DNA of 64,000 nt. It comes from Stenogyne calaminthoides. Lineage: Eukaryota; Streptophyta; Magnoliopsida; Lamiales; Lamiaceae. The translations under genes and the position numbers were made by a program. Positions 45,530 to 56,958 of this stretch are shown one piece after another. The notes beneath the pieces were generated by a model. It saw only the letters and a program-made list of their open reading frames with translations, did not search any database and was not told the DNA's origin. The number at the start of each line of letters is the position of its first letter. The first letter of the stretch is position 1. Where the stretch lies: assembly GCA_037126765.1 (NCBI GenBank), contig JBBCBC010000027.1, positions 9,758,406-9,822,405 on the forward strand, written 5' to 3'.

Positions 45530-45780
45530 GACAAAGTCTATGATACAAATTTGTATACATATAAATTTTAATTGAGATCCAATTTTACTTTATCTAATCC
45601 ATCATTGACCCGTTTTGACCACCTGACCCGCTGACCCTTCCTAAAATTTTAATTGAGATTCAATTTTACTTTACTCAACCCATCATTGACCCCCTTTGAC
45701 CCGTTTTGACCACCTGACCCACTGACCCTTTCTAAATTGATTAATTTGTATTTATACAAATTTATACATTAGGCCTACTC
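45530..45780. mobile_element. Mutator-like MITE, GACAAAGTCT/GAGTA-ended family
   Basis: This 251-bp unit begins GACAAAGTCTATGATACAAA and ends, on the complement, GAGTAGGCCTAATGTATAAA. The flanks AAATAATTA (45521-45529) and AAATAACTA (45781-45789) match at 8 of 9. The interior is a tandem duplication of about 85-95 bp (ATTTTAATTGAGATCCAATT to GACCACCTGACC, twice). Confidence 0.8.
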
Positions 45781-46037
45781 AAATAACTATTTAACTGTAA
45801 ATTGTTTGTAAATTAACTTTATAAAATGTTAATTAAATTTGATGCGACTTGCGTTGCGTTGTGTATTACATAAAATTTTCACAATAAAATATTCAATTAT
45901 TAAAGTTTATTGATGCTGATGGAGCAGTTTGAATCACCATTGGTTTCATGAGTTTAACCTTAAATAAATTTAGGGTCCGCTTGGTATGACTTGAAAATTA
46001 TAATGATAATATGTATAATTAAGGGGTCATTTATTAA

Positions 46038-46476
46038 GATCACGTTTGTTTTCGGTTTGAGGTGGATGGGGGCAAATCCGGATGGACAATAAAATTGGAT
46101 GAGGCAAATCCTATTAATAGTAATCTATGTTTATTTTGTGTTGGATGTAGTATGGATGGATGTGACTTTATATCAAATCAATACATTTTAATTATGATAA
46201 TGTATTATTTTATTATTTTTATTTAGTGTGATGATGATTGTATGAAAGAAAATTGTAAGAAAAATTGGAGATATAATGAATTGTTATAAGAAAATGATGA
46301 AAGATAATGAGTTGGTGTAAGAAAAATAATAATGTGATAGTTTTATGGTATATGTATGCATAATAGGGGTAGATTTATATTTGGATGGAAGATGTGATAT
46401 GCAAATTCGAAAAATGGTCGAGATGAGGGAAGCACATCCCCCATCCGGATCTCCCCAGTGGAAAACAAACATGGCC
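46038..46476. mobile_element. Tourist-like (PIF/Harbinger) MITE
   Basis: The 439-bp unit has ends GATCACGTTTGTTTTC and (complement) GGCCATGTTTGTTTTC, with TAA on both sides (46035-46037, 46477-46479). Further inside, GATCCGGATGG-type bases continue the ends. The GGCC-TGTTTG start and 3-bp TAA duplication are typical of Tourist. Confidence 0.75.
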
Positions 46477-46479
46477 TAA

Positions 46480-47064
46480 GACGATGTTTGTTTATAGTTT
46501 TGAGGGGATTTGAAATCACGTAGAGGTGATTTGGAAGGATTTGATATAAAGTAAAAAAATGTATTTGTATTTTATATATGTTTGGGAGTGTGTATTTTGA
46601 AAAAGTAGATTATAGAAATAAGACAAAAACTCATATGAGACGGTTTCATATATGAGATGGGTACAATATAGCACAAATTACATTCACCCCTCCCAAAGTG
46701 TTAAAGCGTCAATATCCAACTTATACACCGTCTCATCGTGAGACCGTCTCATGTAAGTATGCCTCTAGAAATAATATTATATTGTAAAAAGTAATATAGA
46801 AGTGATTGAATAGTTATTTAACGATAATAAAGTACAAAAGTAAGAGAGTGGGTATTCAATTGGATAAATAATAATAATTGAAAAATATGTGATCGATGAT
46901 TGATAGTGTATTGGAAATTGTATTTGAAAAAAGGTAAAATAAGTATATTATAGGTATTATAGAATTTTGGAGGATTTAAAATTTTATACCGAAATCCTGA
47001 TAAGCAAATGAGGATTTGAGATTTGAAATTTTAAAAGAGACTTCCCAAATTATAAACAAACATC
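46480..47064. mobile_element. Second Tourist-like MITE, split by a Mutator-like MITE
   Basis: GACGATGTTTGTTTATAG and (complement of the right end) GATGTTTGTTTATAAT form inverted ends offset by three bases. TAA lies at both borders (46477-46479, 47065-47067). The left TAA is shared with the neighbour, so one element used the other's edge as its target. Confidence 0.65.
46622..46765. mobile_element. Mutator-like MITE, GACAAAACTCATATGA family, copy 2
   Basis: This 144-bp relative of 34028-34172 begins GACAAAAACTCATATGAGAC and ends GTAAGTATGCCTC. Perfect 9-bp duplications TAGAAATAA flank it (46613-46621 and 46766-46774). Confidence 0.88.
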
Positions 47065-47280
47065 TAAGGATTATTGATTACATTGTTATTAATTGGCTAG
47101 AACATCAATAATGAGTATTATGTGAGGTGTGTTGAGTGAGTGTAAAATTATGTAATGAAAGTAGAGTAATCACTTACTTACTTTCATTCTCATTACAGGT
47201 GTATCAAAGCTACCAAACAACATTAATAAAATTATTCTCATTACCCTTTTCCATTATCCACAATCAAGCGGACCCTTCCT

Positions 47281-47858
47281 TAGTCTCATAATTTTTTTTT
47301 TGTTGATTTAGTCTCAATATCTTTGATAATATTCAATTTAAGTCTCAATTTCGACCAAAAAACTCAAAACAACGTCGTTTTGTCGTTTTAATTTGAAGAT
47401 TTTTTTCGCATTTTATGACTGGATTGCCACCATAAACAAGTTTAGGAGTCGAAGATAAAAGAACTTAAACTAATAAAATTAAAACATAAATAAATCAAAA
47501 GGCCCGTGAGTTGAGCTTATCGAGAAGGAGAGGATCGAACTTGGTGAGATAATTCATTGCAGCTTCATCCTCATTACACAAGTATTTTATTTTTAACAAG
47601 CTGGAATTTCATGCATATAATTAAAAAAAAATTAAAAACTTAAAATTTAAGCATAATTGACGATAAGAATTAGTCAAACACAATTTAAAAAATACACGTG
47701 ACACTCCAGCCACATCATCCGTCGAAAAGCCCCAAATGAAATGGTAAAATGACGTTGTTTTGAGTTTCTCAATTGATTTGGGACTAAAATTGAGCATGTT
47801 ATTGGAATTAAATCAACGACAAATTAAATTTATTTGAAGCTAAAGTTATGAGATTATT
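47281..47858. mobile_element. Foldback MITE-like element with ~115-bp arms
   Basis: The left arm (about 47281-47396; GTCTCATAATTT to AACTCAAAACAACGTCGTTT) and right arm (about 47745-47858) are inverted copies. The middle is AT-rich with no gene. No target duplication was matched. Confidence 0.6.
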
Positions 47859-48012
47859 TTTGGTTAAAACTCGTGCGTTTCCCAAAAGAAAATAATTGTT
47901 AGAAGAATATTTAAATTCATTAAGTTCCATTTGGATGGATGAATTTAAAATCCATGGAATTTCACACACAAATCACCACTATCCAATGGATTTGCAAATA
48001 CTTTCAAAGTCT

Positions 48013-48811
48013 GGGGGTATTCAATCCGAATTTTAAAAATCTTTAAAAATTTTGAGGTATTCAATACGAATTTTAAAAAGTCTTAAAAAATATTTAGGTA
48101 TTCAACAGTGTATGAATTTTCTTTGATTCTCTTCCAAAAATATAAATAGACTTCACTCTCCTAAAATCTCTTCTAACAATAAGAGATTTCTACATATTCT
48201 CTCAGAGAACTCTGAAGACAAAAGGTCAAAAGAAAAAAACATTCATTGTTCTCCTGTCATCGCCGCCGCCCACTGCCGTCGGTTTTCTCCTGCCATCGAA
48301 CGATGCAACGCTCACCCCCATGCTCTGCACCGTTGCACGACGCAGGGTGCCTCACACCGCCGCCCGCCGCTCGTCTCTCGCCGCCCTCCCTCCACCCTCG
48401 CAGCCCATCGCAGGTATGCAGTTTTTTATTTTTTCAATTTTCATTGGCAGAGTGATTAGAGGATAGTGTTTATAACAATGATGAATAATAGTGTATTTTT
48501 TTTTGAACTAATGTATTTTTGGCATTTTTTCTAAACAATTTGGATAAAAAAACTTTTTTTTTATATACATGTGTGTTCATATACATTTGCATCAATAGTT
48601 CCAGCGCTGGAGTCTATGGAAATCCATGTAAATCAATAAAAAAAGTGTATTCTACAATCTTGTCAAGTTTATAAAAATTCATGTAAATCAATAAAAAAAA
48701 ATCAGTCAACTCTGCATGGAGCCTGATTTTATAAATTCACAGACTTATTTTTTTTTCAGACTTTTTAAAATAAAATAAAAAATCAATAAAATTCCAATTT
48801 AATACACCCCT
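48013..48811. mobile_element. TIR element carrying a GC-rich, exon-like insert
   Basis: GGGGGTATTCAATCCGAATT at the left and (complement) GGGGTGTATTAAATTGGAAT at the right are inverted ends about 800 bp apart. At about 48250-48415 the base composition jumps to GC-rich with a 69-codon plus-strand frame (Pro/Ser/Arg/His-rich), followed by CAG and GTATGCAG, which fits a 5' splice site. This pattern fits a captured host gene piece (Pack-type MITE). No family match for the short peptide, and no clear target duplication. Confidence 0.5.
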
Positions 48812-49937
48812 AAATTTGAATATGTCTTATTTATATTGCCAAAACAATTGTAGCCATAAAATTCGTAAATTAATGAAATGCCTAAGCAAAGCAGGCGAAT
48901 AGATCATCCTGCCACATGGAGGAAAAATTCAATTTTTATTTTTTATTTTTATAGTTATTAATTATGTACTTATATTAATCCTTTTACTCAAGTAAGCGGT
49001 GCATAATGCATTTGTTCTAACGTCCTGTAAAAAAAAATGCATTGTTCTAACGGATCTGGTGAAGATAGGGAGACTCTCACATGGGTTTGGTTTTTATTTA
49101 ATATATATTCTCTATCCACTTCTTTTGTCCAAATAAAATTTATTATAAATTTATATAAAAACAATACAAGGCTTTCAAAAAAAATTATATATGCGGCTTC
49201 CACATTTTTTTTATGCGGAGTCCACTTAGACGCTGCTGTAATTGAAAAAGTAAAAGACGGTACATTTAATTTATTCTGTTCAATTCATTAGTTTGATCTG
49301 CATGTGCAGTATGCATGCAAATTTATTCTTTATAAGTTTGTCAACATGTTATCTCATTTATCCACAGCTATTATTCACCCCATTATAAAAGTACAATGCA
49401 TATAAAATCCTGTCATTCCCTTCAACCTTAATGTTTATATTTTTATTTCATTATTATCTTTCTAGTTTAGTTTGTATTATTAGTATTATTAATTAATTAA
49501 TTAATAATATTATCCTCTCCCTCATGCAGTAAGCGCCTCCTAATAAATGGGACTTTTTGTTGAGAAAAAAAAAACATTTGTGGAAGTTTGTGATTAACTT
49601 TTTATGTAATTGTGATTATTGAAATTTCAAAGTAGTTCGCAAAATTAAGCTTATAAAATTGGCACTTGGGTTACAAATTAATTTACAATATTGTCCGATA
49701 AATCGATCTTTCCAACCATAATGTGCAAAGGTGATTCTTTTTTATCTACACCCTTTCATACACAAAATCATGTTTCAAAGGTTAAGGTTAGTTGTTCAGT
49801 GAGATTTCTACAATTCTTTAAAAAAAAATATTATACTACTACAGAGTCAAATACACAAATGTGACTAGATGAGTTAGTAAACCAACAATAAATAGAGAAA
49901 TTAGAAGTATAAGTGAAATTTGACAAATTGCTTGTAT
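48812..49937. other. AT-rich intergenic DNA, no gene seen
   Basis: Only short chance frames. A run of ATTAATTAATTAATTAAT lies near 49486-49505. Confidence 0.6.
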
Positions 49938-52900
49938 CTTTATTTTATTATTTTATTTTTTTTGAAGGCTCACAGCACAAGAATTACAGAGAATGGTGCT
50001 TTTGAGCGAAAGACAAGATATGTCTAGGAATTTCATCTCCAACCCAAGCTTGAGGGATGAGAGATTTCGTAGCCATTTTAGTCAGGTTATGCGCTTCAAT
50101 GTTATTGTTGCACGGGCAATATCGAATTCCCGTCACTTGGGAATTCCGTATCAGTTTTTGGGCAGCGAGGATCAGGCTCTCCTCATACCCCTTATAGGGG
50201 GTATCTGAGTAAATGACATTGATAGCTTCTCTTGAATCCGACAAGATTGTGATAGTCTCTGGAGAGGTCGTGTTCCAGTAGGAGATCCCATCTATGATGG
50301 CAATAATTTCAGCAGCAATGATCGATCCTGGTGGTTTGATCTTGTGATACCCGGCAACATGGGGGTTTCTTTCCTTATCCAGTATAAAGAAGCCTACTGC
50401 AAAGGCCTTGGATAATTCTTTGTAGGCTGCGTCTACTTTCATAATGAAGTTGTCATGGGTACGATCTGTGTAGTATACCGACTCCGAATTGGGGGCCGGG
50501 TTGATTCCGAGTTTGAGCTTTTCCTTTTCGTATTGAAACTGGTCCAGGAATGCCTTAGTCCAGCTAGCATGGACTCTCCGCCTTAGATGAATTTCGCCTT
50601 TAGAGTGTATAAAGTCACATCTCTCTTTCCAAACTCCCCACATCTTTGTGGCCACTTGTTCCAGTTCACCCTCGTCCAGGGTAAGAATAAGATGGATGGC
50701 CAGACTATCATCTGAGATTCCTCTCGCTTTCTTTATAAGAGGCCACCACTTCGTTTTGTTCCAAGCATTTTTCACTCCCTGACAAAAGAAAAGCACGTGA
50801 TTAGTATTCGCAAAAGAATGTCCACATACCGTGCACCTGGGGTTACATGGGACGTGATGAGCAGCAAGGTTAGCTTCAGCAGCAATCACGTTATGGGTTG
50901 ATTTCCACAGGAAGATTCGGACTTTGGGGGGGATGTTCAGGTTCCATATTTTGGACCAAAAGGTATGAGTCTTGCTGGATGAAGTTATAACTCTACTGTC
51001 GGAATTGGAGGGAGTTGTGTGAGTGTTCCAATAAGCAGATTTGACAATAAAGAGACCCTTTTTCGTGTAGCGCCAGAAACGAGAGTCGGATTGGTCATGT
51101 TGATCTGTGGGGATATTTTTAATAGCTTGTGCTTCATGACTGGGAAAAAGGTTATCGATTCTCGACTGGTCCCATTCATGAGAAGGAGTGATGAGTTCAT
51201 GTACTTTGATGTTGTTGACAAAACTGGAGCTGGATGTGATCTTTCCGGTGGAGAGTTCAGGAACCCAACGATCATTTCTAACGTGCACCTTATGTCCATC
51301 GTGAATTTTCCAAAAGAGACCCTCGAAAATGGTTGGTTTGCTCCACATTAATGACCTCCAAATATAAGAAGGGTTTGACCCTAGGGTGGCTTCCATTATG
51401 TCAGTGTGTTTGAAGTATCTGGCTTTCAAAACTTTAGCAACCAGAGAGTCCGGGTACAAGATGATTCTCCAGATTTGTTTAGCAAGGAGTGCTTTATTGA
51501 AAGTGACCAAATCCAGAAAGCCCATTCCTCCGTCCCTCTTAGATTTGGTAAGCAATTTCCAATCCTTCCAATGAATCCTCTTGTCCTCCTGGTTACCTCC
51601 CCACCAGAATCTAGCACTCATCGATTCTATTTCCCCACAAATGAAAGTGGGAATCCTGAAGCACGACATGACATAGGTTGGTATAGCTTGGATAATGGAT
51701 TTTAGAAGGATCTCACGTCCTCCTTCCATGAAGAACTTATTTTTCCAACACCCCAGCTTTTTTGAGACTTTATCTCTTAAGTAGCCAAATTGTAGTATTT
51801 TGCTCTGGGTAGAGAAGGTAGGGAGACCAAGATACAGATCATGGCCTTGACAAATCTGGATTTGGAGGCTAGCTTTGACCGAATCGATATTGGCCTGGGT
51901 GGTATTCTTGCTAAAGGTAATGGCGGACTTGTCAAAATTGATAAGTTGGCCCGATGGTTTTTCATAATCTTTAAGGCATTTTTTAACTGTCAGCACGTCC
52001 CTTCTGTTAGCCTTAAAGAAAATCAAGCTATCATCTGCAAAGAAAATGTGAGTGATAACCGGGCTTCCCCTGGCAACCCTGACCCCAGTGATATTTCCTG
52101 CTGACGCATTGGCGTTGAGTACTGAGGAGAGGCCTTGAACCACCACCACAAAAAGGAACGGGGATAGGGGGTCTCCTTGTCGAAGTCCCCTGGAAGGCAT
52201 GACTTTTCCTGAGATGTTGTTGTTTACTAGGAAAGAGTAGGAAAGAGAAGTGACACATTCCATGATAAGACTAATCCACTTTGTGTCAAAGCCCATACGA
52301 AGAATGACTTTTTCAAGGTAGCTTCATTCAACTCGGTCGTAGGCCTTGCTCATGTCCAGTTTAAGAGAAGCATGGCCTTGTTTACTCTTGTTGTTTCTGA
52401 GCCAATGCATGAATTCGTACCCCAGGATAACGTTGTCCGAAATCAGTCGACCCGGTATGAACGCACTTTGGTTAGGGTCAATAAGAGATCCAAGGACCCT
52501 TCGGAATCGGTTAGTAATAGCTCTGGCCACAATTTTATAGGAGACATTACAAAGACTGATTGGGCGATAGTCTTTCAGCGATTTTGGCTCTTTGACCTTA
52601 GGAATAAGGGTAATATTCGTCGGATTTTGACCGTACAACCCCTGTTCTCCATTAAGAATTCTGAGGCACCCCAAAGTGATATCCTCCCCAATTTCCCCCC
52701 AGGCATTTTGGAAAAATAGAGCTGTAAAGTCGTCTGGCCCGGGGGCTTTAGAGGGGTTTAAATCAAAAAGAGCTTTCCTAACGGCCTCCCCCGAGAAGGG
52801 GTTCGTCAGGAATCTGTTCATTTCTTCTGTAACCGAAGGGTGGATCGAGTCAGTGATGACTCTTATATCCTCCTCGGAGGGGTTCTTGGAGCTGAAAAGT

Positions 52901-53582
52901 TTACTATAGAAGCCTTCAATGGTTTCCTCAATCTTCTTCTGTTCCGTTTGGAGAATTCCATCATCATCGAGGATTGACCTAATAATATTCTTCTTTCTTC
53001 GATCCGAGGCCATCTTATGAAAGAAGGAGGTATTTCTGTCTCCGGAGTTAAGCCAATTAACTCTGGACCATTGTTTCCAATTGGTTTCCTCTTGGGAGAG
53101 AAGTTTCTCCAACCGATTCTCAATAGAATTGATCTTTGGTCGGTCAAAAACATGATCTTCATTATTCAAGAGTTTATTAAGAAGGGCACGAGTATCTTTG
53201 ATTTGTCTTCCAAGATTTCCCACAGAGCTCTTGGACCAGAATTTAAGGGACTTGGCCACTTTTGTTAATCTATCCCCAACCCAGTGGAATTAGAAGAACC
53301 CTTCCAGCTATTGATCACAATGTTTTTATACTCCTCTTCGAAGATCCATTTGTGTTCAAATTTAAATGAAGAAAGGGCGGTACCGGATATAGATTGATTA
53401 TTACTACGTAATTTCAAAAGTATAGGTCGATGATCCGAGCCATAAAAATCAAGATTCACAGATAGAGCATCCGGAAACGTGGTAAGCCATCAGCTGTTTG
53501 CCGCAAAACGGTCCAGCCGGGCCAAAATGTTGTGATCTCCGGATCGCATATTATTCCAAGTAAATTTTGGACCCGTTGTTTT
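49938..53582 (-). mobile_element. L1-type LINE, interrupted by element B1
   Basis: The unit is read on the minus strand. Its 3' end is at about 49938-49966, where an A/T-rich tail follows the last stop. The coding part runs to 53582, where the LTR of B1 begins in the middle of the endonuclease domain. The rest of the endonuclease and ORF1 would lie beyond B1 and B2, outside the window. Confidence 0.85.
49984..53582 (-). pseudogene. LINE ORF2: endonuclease end, RT, zinc-binding and RNase H domains
   Basis: The minus-strand order is endonuclease C-terminus (NMRSGDHNILARLDRF, NLDFYGSDHRPILLKL), then RT, with YRPISLCNVSYKIVARAITN, NQSAFIPGRLISDN, LKLDMSKAYDRVE, GLRQGDPLSPFLFVV and the catalytic FADDSLIFF. 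Next comes the zf-RVT region (FWSKIWNLNIPPKVRIFLWK, CTVCGHSFANTNHVLFFC), then an RVT_3 type RNase H (KVDAAYKELSKAFAVGFFIL, SDSREAINV). The stop is TAA at 49984. Lesions: a nonsense codon at 53490-53492, a frameshift near 53262, and a Trp-to-stop at 52324-52326 inside the RT (DRVE-stop-SYLE). The 770-codon frame below it (49984-52296) is open. With few lesions, it is a fairly young dead copy. Confidence 0.9.
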
Positions 53583-55419
53583 TGTTGGGGAATAATTTGC
53601 ACAGATCTATTCGGGGTGAATATTTAAATATAAATTTAATTCTTATAATTATTACTAGCATGAATTAATCTTATATTAATTCAAATAATAATCCAACAAC
53701 ATATCATGCATATAATAATTCACGTAAAACCTACGCATGCGGAATTCTACGAGTTTACGTGAACTTACCTCTTGGGATGGCAGTGATCTGGCAGATTAGA
53801 CTAACCAAAAGAACTTCCCAAGTATTCCCTTAACCCTCATTCGACTATCCGGTGGAAGGATTCTTGTGAACGATATAACAAAAGGAAGATAAATTATGTT
53901 GCACCACCTTTGTGGATTTACTAATTTTTCCAGCACATGGAATTGTACTTGGGAATGAAATAATCATCCCCTATTTATAGAGGCCAGGTGGTCGAAGTTT
54001 TAGGTTTAAAATAATGTGGAAAAATCTTTTCTTGATCTTCAAGAAATCTTGAATATATCTCCTATATTCTTTTTCCCATAATTATAATATTCCACAAAAT
54101 CCCACCTTCTCTATTTGATATGGAATTTTCGAAAAATAGGTTCAAGAATCCAAGATTTGGATCTTCTTGAATTTATGAGATATTCTTGTATTTCAAGAAA
54201 TACATATCTTCCATAATATCTTTTCAAGAAAATCAAGAAAATCTTTCTTGCCCACTATATTTCAAGATTTTCGAATTCTCCCTTATAGATAACCAAGTGG
54301 GAGATTTCTTGAATTTAATGAGATAATCTTGTATTCCAAGAATACATATCTTCATTCCATAACAAAATTCAAAGAAAATCTTTCTCCCAACTTATCTATA
54401 AAATTCGAAATTTACATGGAAAAATAAGCAACAATATTTATTTTATTTTAATCACCTTTTTCAGTTATTGGACTATATGTTGGGCTACTTAGGGGGCCTT
54501 TAGGAGAATTAAGATTGGACCTTCTAATGGACATTTAATATCTAATATTGAGCCACAATATTATTCAAGCCCATAAATATTAATTAATCCCACTACATAA
54601 TTAATATTGCACTATCCATCTTAACCCATATTACAGTCAATATGGCTCCCGGTTATTATTTCCCGTGTTTAAGATTATCTAGCCCATTAATTAATTCAAG
54701 CCACTGAAATAGATTTCCATTAATTAACATCTTTTATCCTTGGTCAAGGAACGGTTCAACATTATTATTCATACCGGAAACTAATTCCACTTGCAAGATT
54801 TGGTATGATAAAGCTTATAAACCTCCCAAGGGGGCAAATCGAACAAGCGTACTTGCACACGATTCTTCGTATTAAATCTTAGAAATCACATGTGACTAAT
54901 AATATTGCCCAAGATAAAAAGTATTGAATCTCGTTGATTCTCTACCCATGATAAGTCAAAGCAATAGTTACCAATCCCACGTGATCCTATTTAAGGAACG
55001 AAGATTAAGAAATAATGAACCACTGAGGTCTAATTCTTCCTTGTCCAGTTCTGAAGAATTTATCCTCCTGTAGGTCCTATTCAGTGCACCAATCATGCAA
55101 TAGTGTAATCTCTTGGTCAAGACAAACCAATCTGAGTCTTACACTTCAACCTTTCACAATGGGTTGTTCATTTCCATCTAGGTCGTGAATGGCGTACTCT
55201 TAGTTACAAGGGACTATTAATTTAATCTTCTGTGATCTGGTATCACTAAATTAACTACAATGTAACACGTACGAATTATTGAACAGTTATGTAGTAATAT
55301 ATGTAACATTCGATAATATTTAAAGCATCAGTGATAAACAATTTATTTAAGTAAATAAGTCTGAAAATTCAGTTTCGATTATACAAAGTAAAAGCATACT
55401 TTCCAGTATAATCCCAACA
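53583..55419 (-). repeat. B1 3' LTR (copia family B, minus strand)
   Basis: On the minus strand it begins TGTTGGGATTATACTGGAAA and ends CCCCAACA. It is an inverted relative of 56959-58815. It cuts the LINE endonuclease; the flank on the LINE side is GTTTT. Confidence 0.85.
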
Positions 55420-56958
55420 ATCTCCCACTTATACTCAAAGTCTGCTTTTAAGTATACTACAACATGTCTCGTGTAGTCTGTGACATCTAATGTCACCTAC
55501 ACGACCTAATAATTTCTCCCACTTATACACAAAGCAGATTGGCAACGGTCTTGACACCCATTCCTTCCACATGTCTCTCGAATGTATTGAGAGACTCTTT
55601 TGTGAATGGATGCATTGGGTTGTCCTCGGGCCGCTATCTTTGCCACATCTATATCTCCTCTCTTAACGATATCTCGTATAAGATGGTATTTTTTCTATGT
55701 GTTTCTTTGGCTTTGTGGGCTCTTGGTTCCCTTGAATTTGCAAATTGCTCGGCATTGTCACAATAAATGATGATTCTCTTTGGGCAAATTCGGAACCACA
55801 TCTAAGTCCACTAGGAAGTGCTTGAGCCAAACCACTTTTTTCATTTGCCTCGCTAGCAGCCTACATATTCGGCTTCCATGGTAGAATCGTGACGCATTTT
55901 GCTTGACGCTTCTCCATGTCACGGCTCCCCCATGCAAAACACACTAGGAGGTAGATTTTTCGAGTCTATGTCCGATTGGAAATCCGAAGTGCGTATGTAG
56001 ATGGGGATTGACTATCGATCGATAAACCAACATTCTATCCCGAGTTCTTTTTAGGATACTTGAGAATGTTTTTAAAGCGCCGTCAATGCTCTTTCCGGGG
56101 TTACTTTGATATCTTGCCACCATGCCTACGACAAAGCGGATATCAGGTCTCGCTACTGACATTGCATACATAAGGTTTAAAACGGTAGAAGCATAAGGAA
56201 TGCCTTTCATGTTATCTATATCTCTTTTTGCTTCTTAGGGACATTTTCTTGGATAGATGGATTCCATGCACGAAAGGTACGAAGCCTTTCTTGGAATCTT
56301 GCATCTTTGAAGTGTTTCAAGGCGATGTGTCTATGTATGAAGCTTGCGATAAACCGATCATCATTTTCTTGCGATCTCGGTGATCTTGATCCCAAGGATG
56401 TGTCGAACTTCCCCTAAGTCCTTCATATCAAACCTGTTTTTGAAAGTCATGCCCTTACGCTCGATAACACCTTCACATCGTTCCCGATGATCGAATGTCA
56501 TCTACGTATAGTACTAAGAATACCAATGCGATTCGACACGCTTTTTTATACACAACTTTCGAACTCGTTTTGATCGAACCCATAAGACTTTATAACATGA
56601 TCAAAATATTGGTTCCAAGCTCTGGATGCCTGTTTGAGTCCATAAATGGACTTCTTGAGCTTACAAACTAGGTGTTCTTGGCCTGTTTCAATGAAACCTT
56701 GGGGTTGTTGCATATAGATCTCTTCATCAAGACTTACATTAAGGAAAGTTTGTCTTGACATCCATTTGCCGATTTCAAAAGTCGAAATACGCGACAATCG
56801 ATAAGAGAATCTGAGATGGACTTAAGAATGGCTCTTGGCGAAAAAAGTTTCCTCATAATCGATCCCTTCTTTCTGAGTATAACCTTTCGCCACTAGTCTT
56901 GCTTTGATGGTTTCAACCTTCCCGTCCAGTCCTCTTTTCCTCTTATATACCCACTTGC
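55420..56958 (-). pseudogene. B1 RT and RNase H remnant
   Basis: Minus-strand pieces read CKWVYKRKRG and GTAT-type start of RVT_2 near 56950, EIYMQQPQGFIETGQEHLVC, SIYGLKQASRAWNQYFDHVI (56546-56797), then MKGIPYASTVLNLMYAM and ARPDIRFVVGMVARYQSNPG (55944-56210). The doubled polypurine motif lies at about 55421-55535. Stops and small indels are dense. It ends abruptly at 56958, in the codons for CKWVY, where the LTR of B2 starts. The rest of B1 should follow beyond B2. Confidence 0.8.

Larger units (their letters stand above)
45973..47275. mobile_element. Outer TIR element of a nested MITE stack
   Basis: GGGTCCGCTTGGTATG at the left and (complement) GGGTCCGCTTGATTG at the right make inverted ends. 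The flanks are TTA and TTC, an imperfect 3-bp duplication that would suit PIF/Harbinger. About 1.03 kb of its interior is later insertions (46038-47064). Confidence 0.6.
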
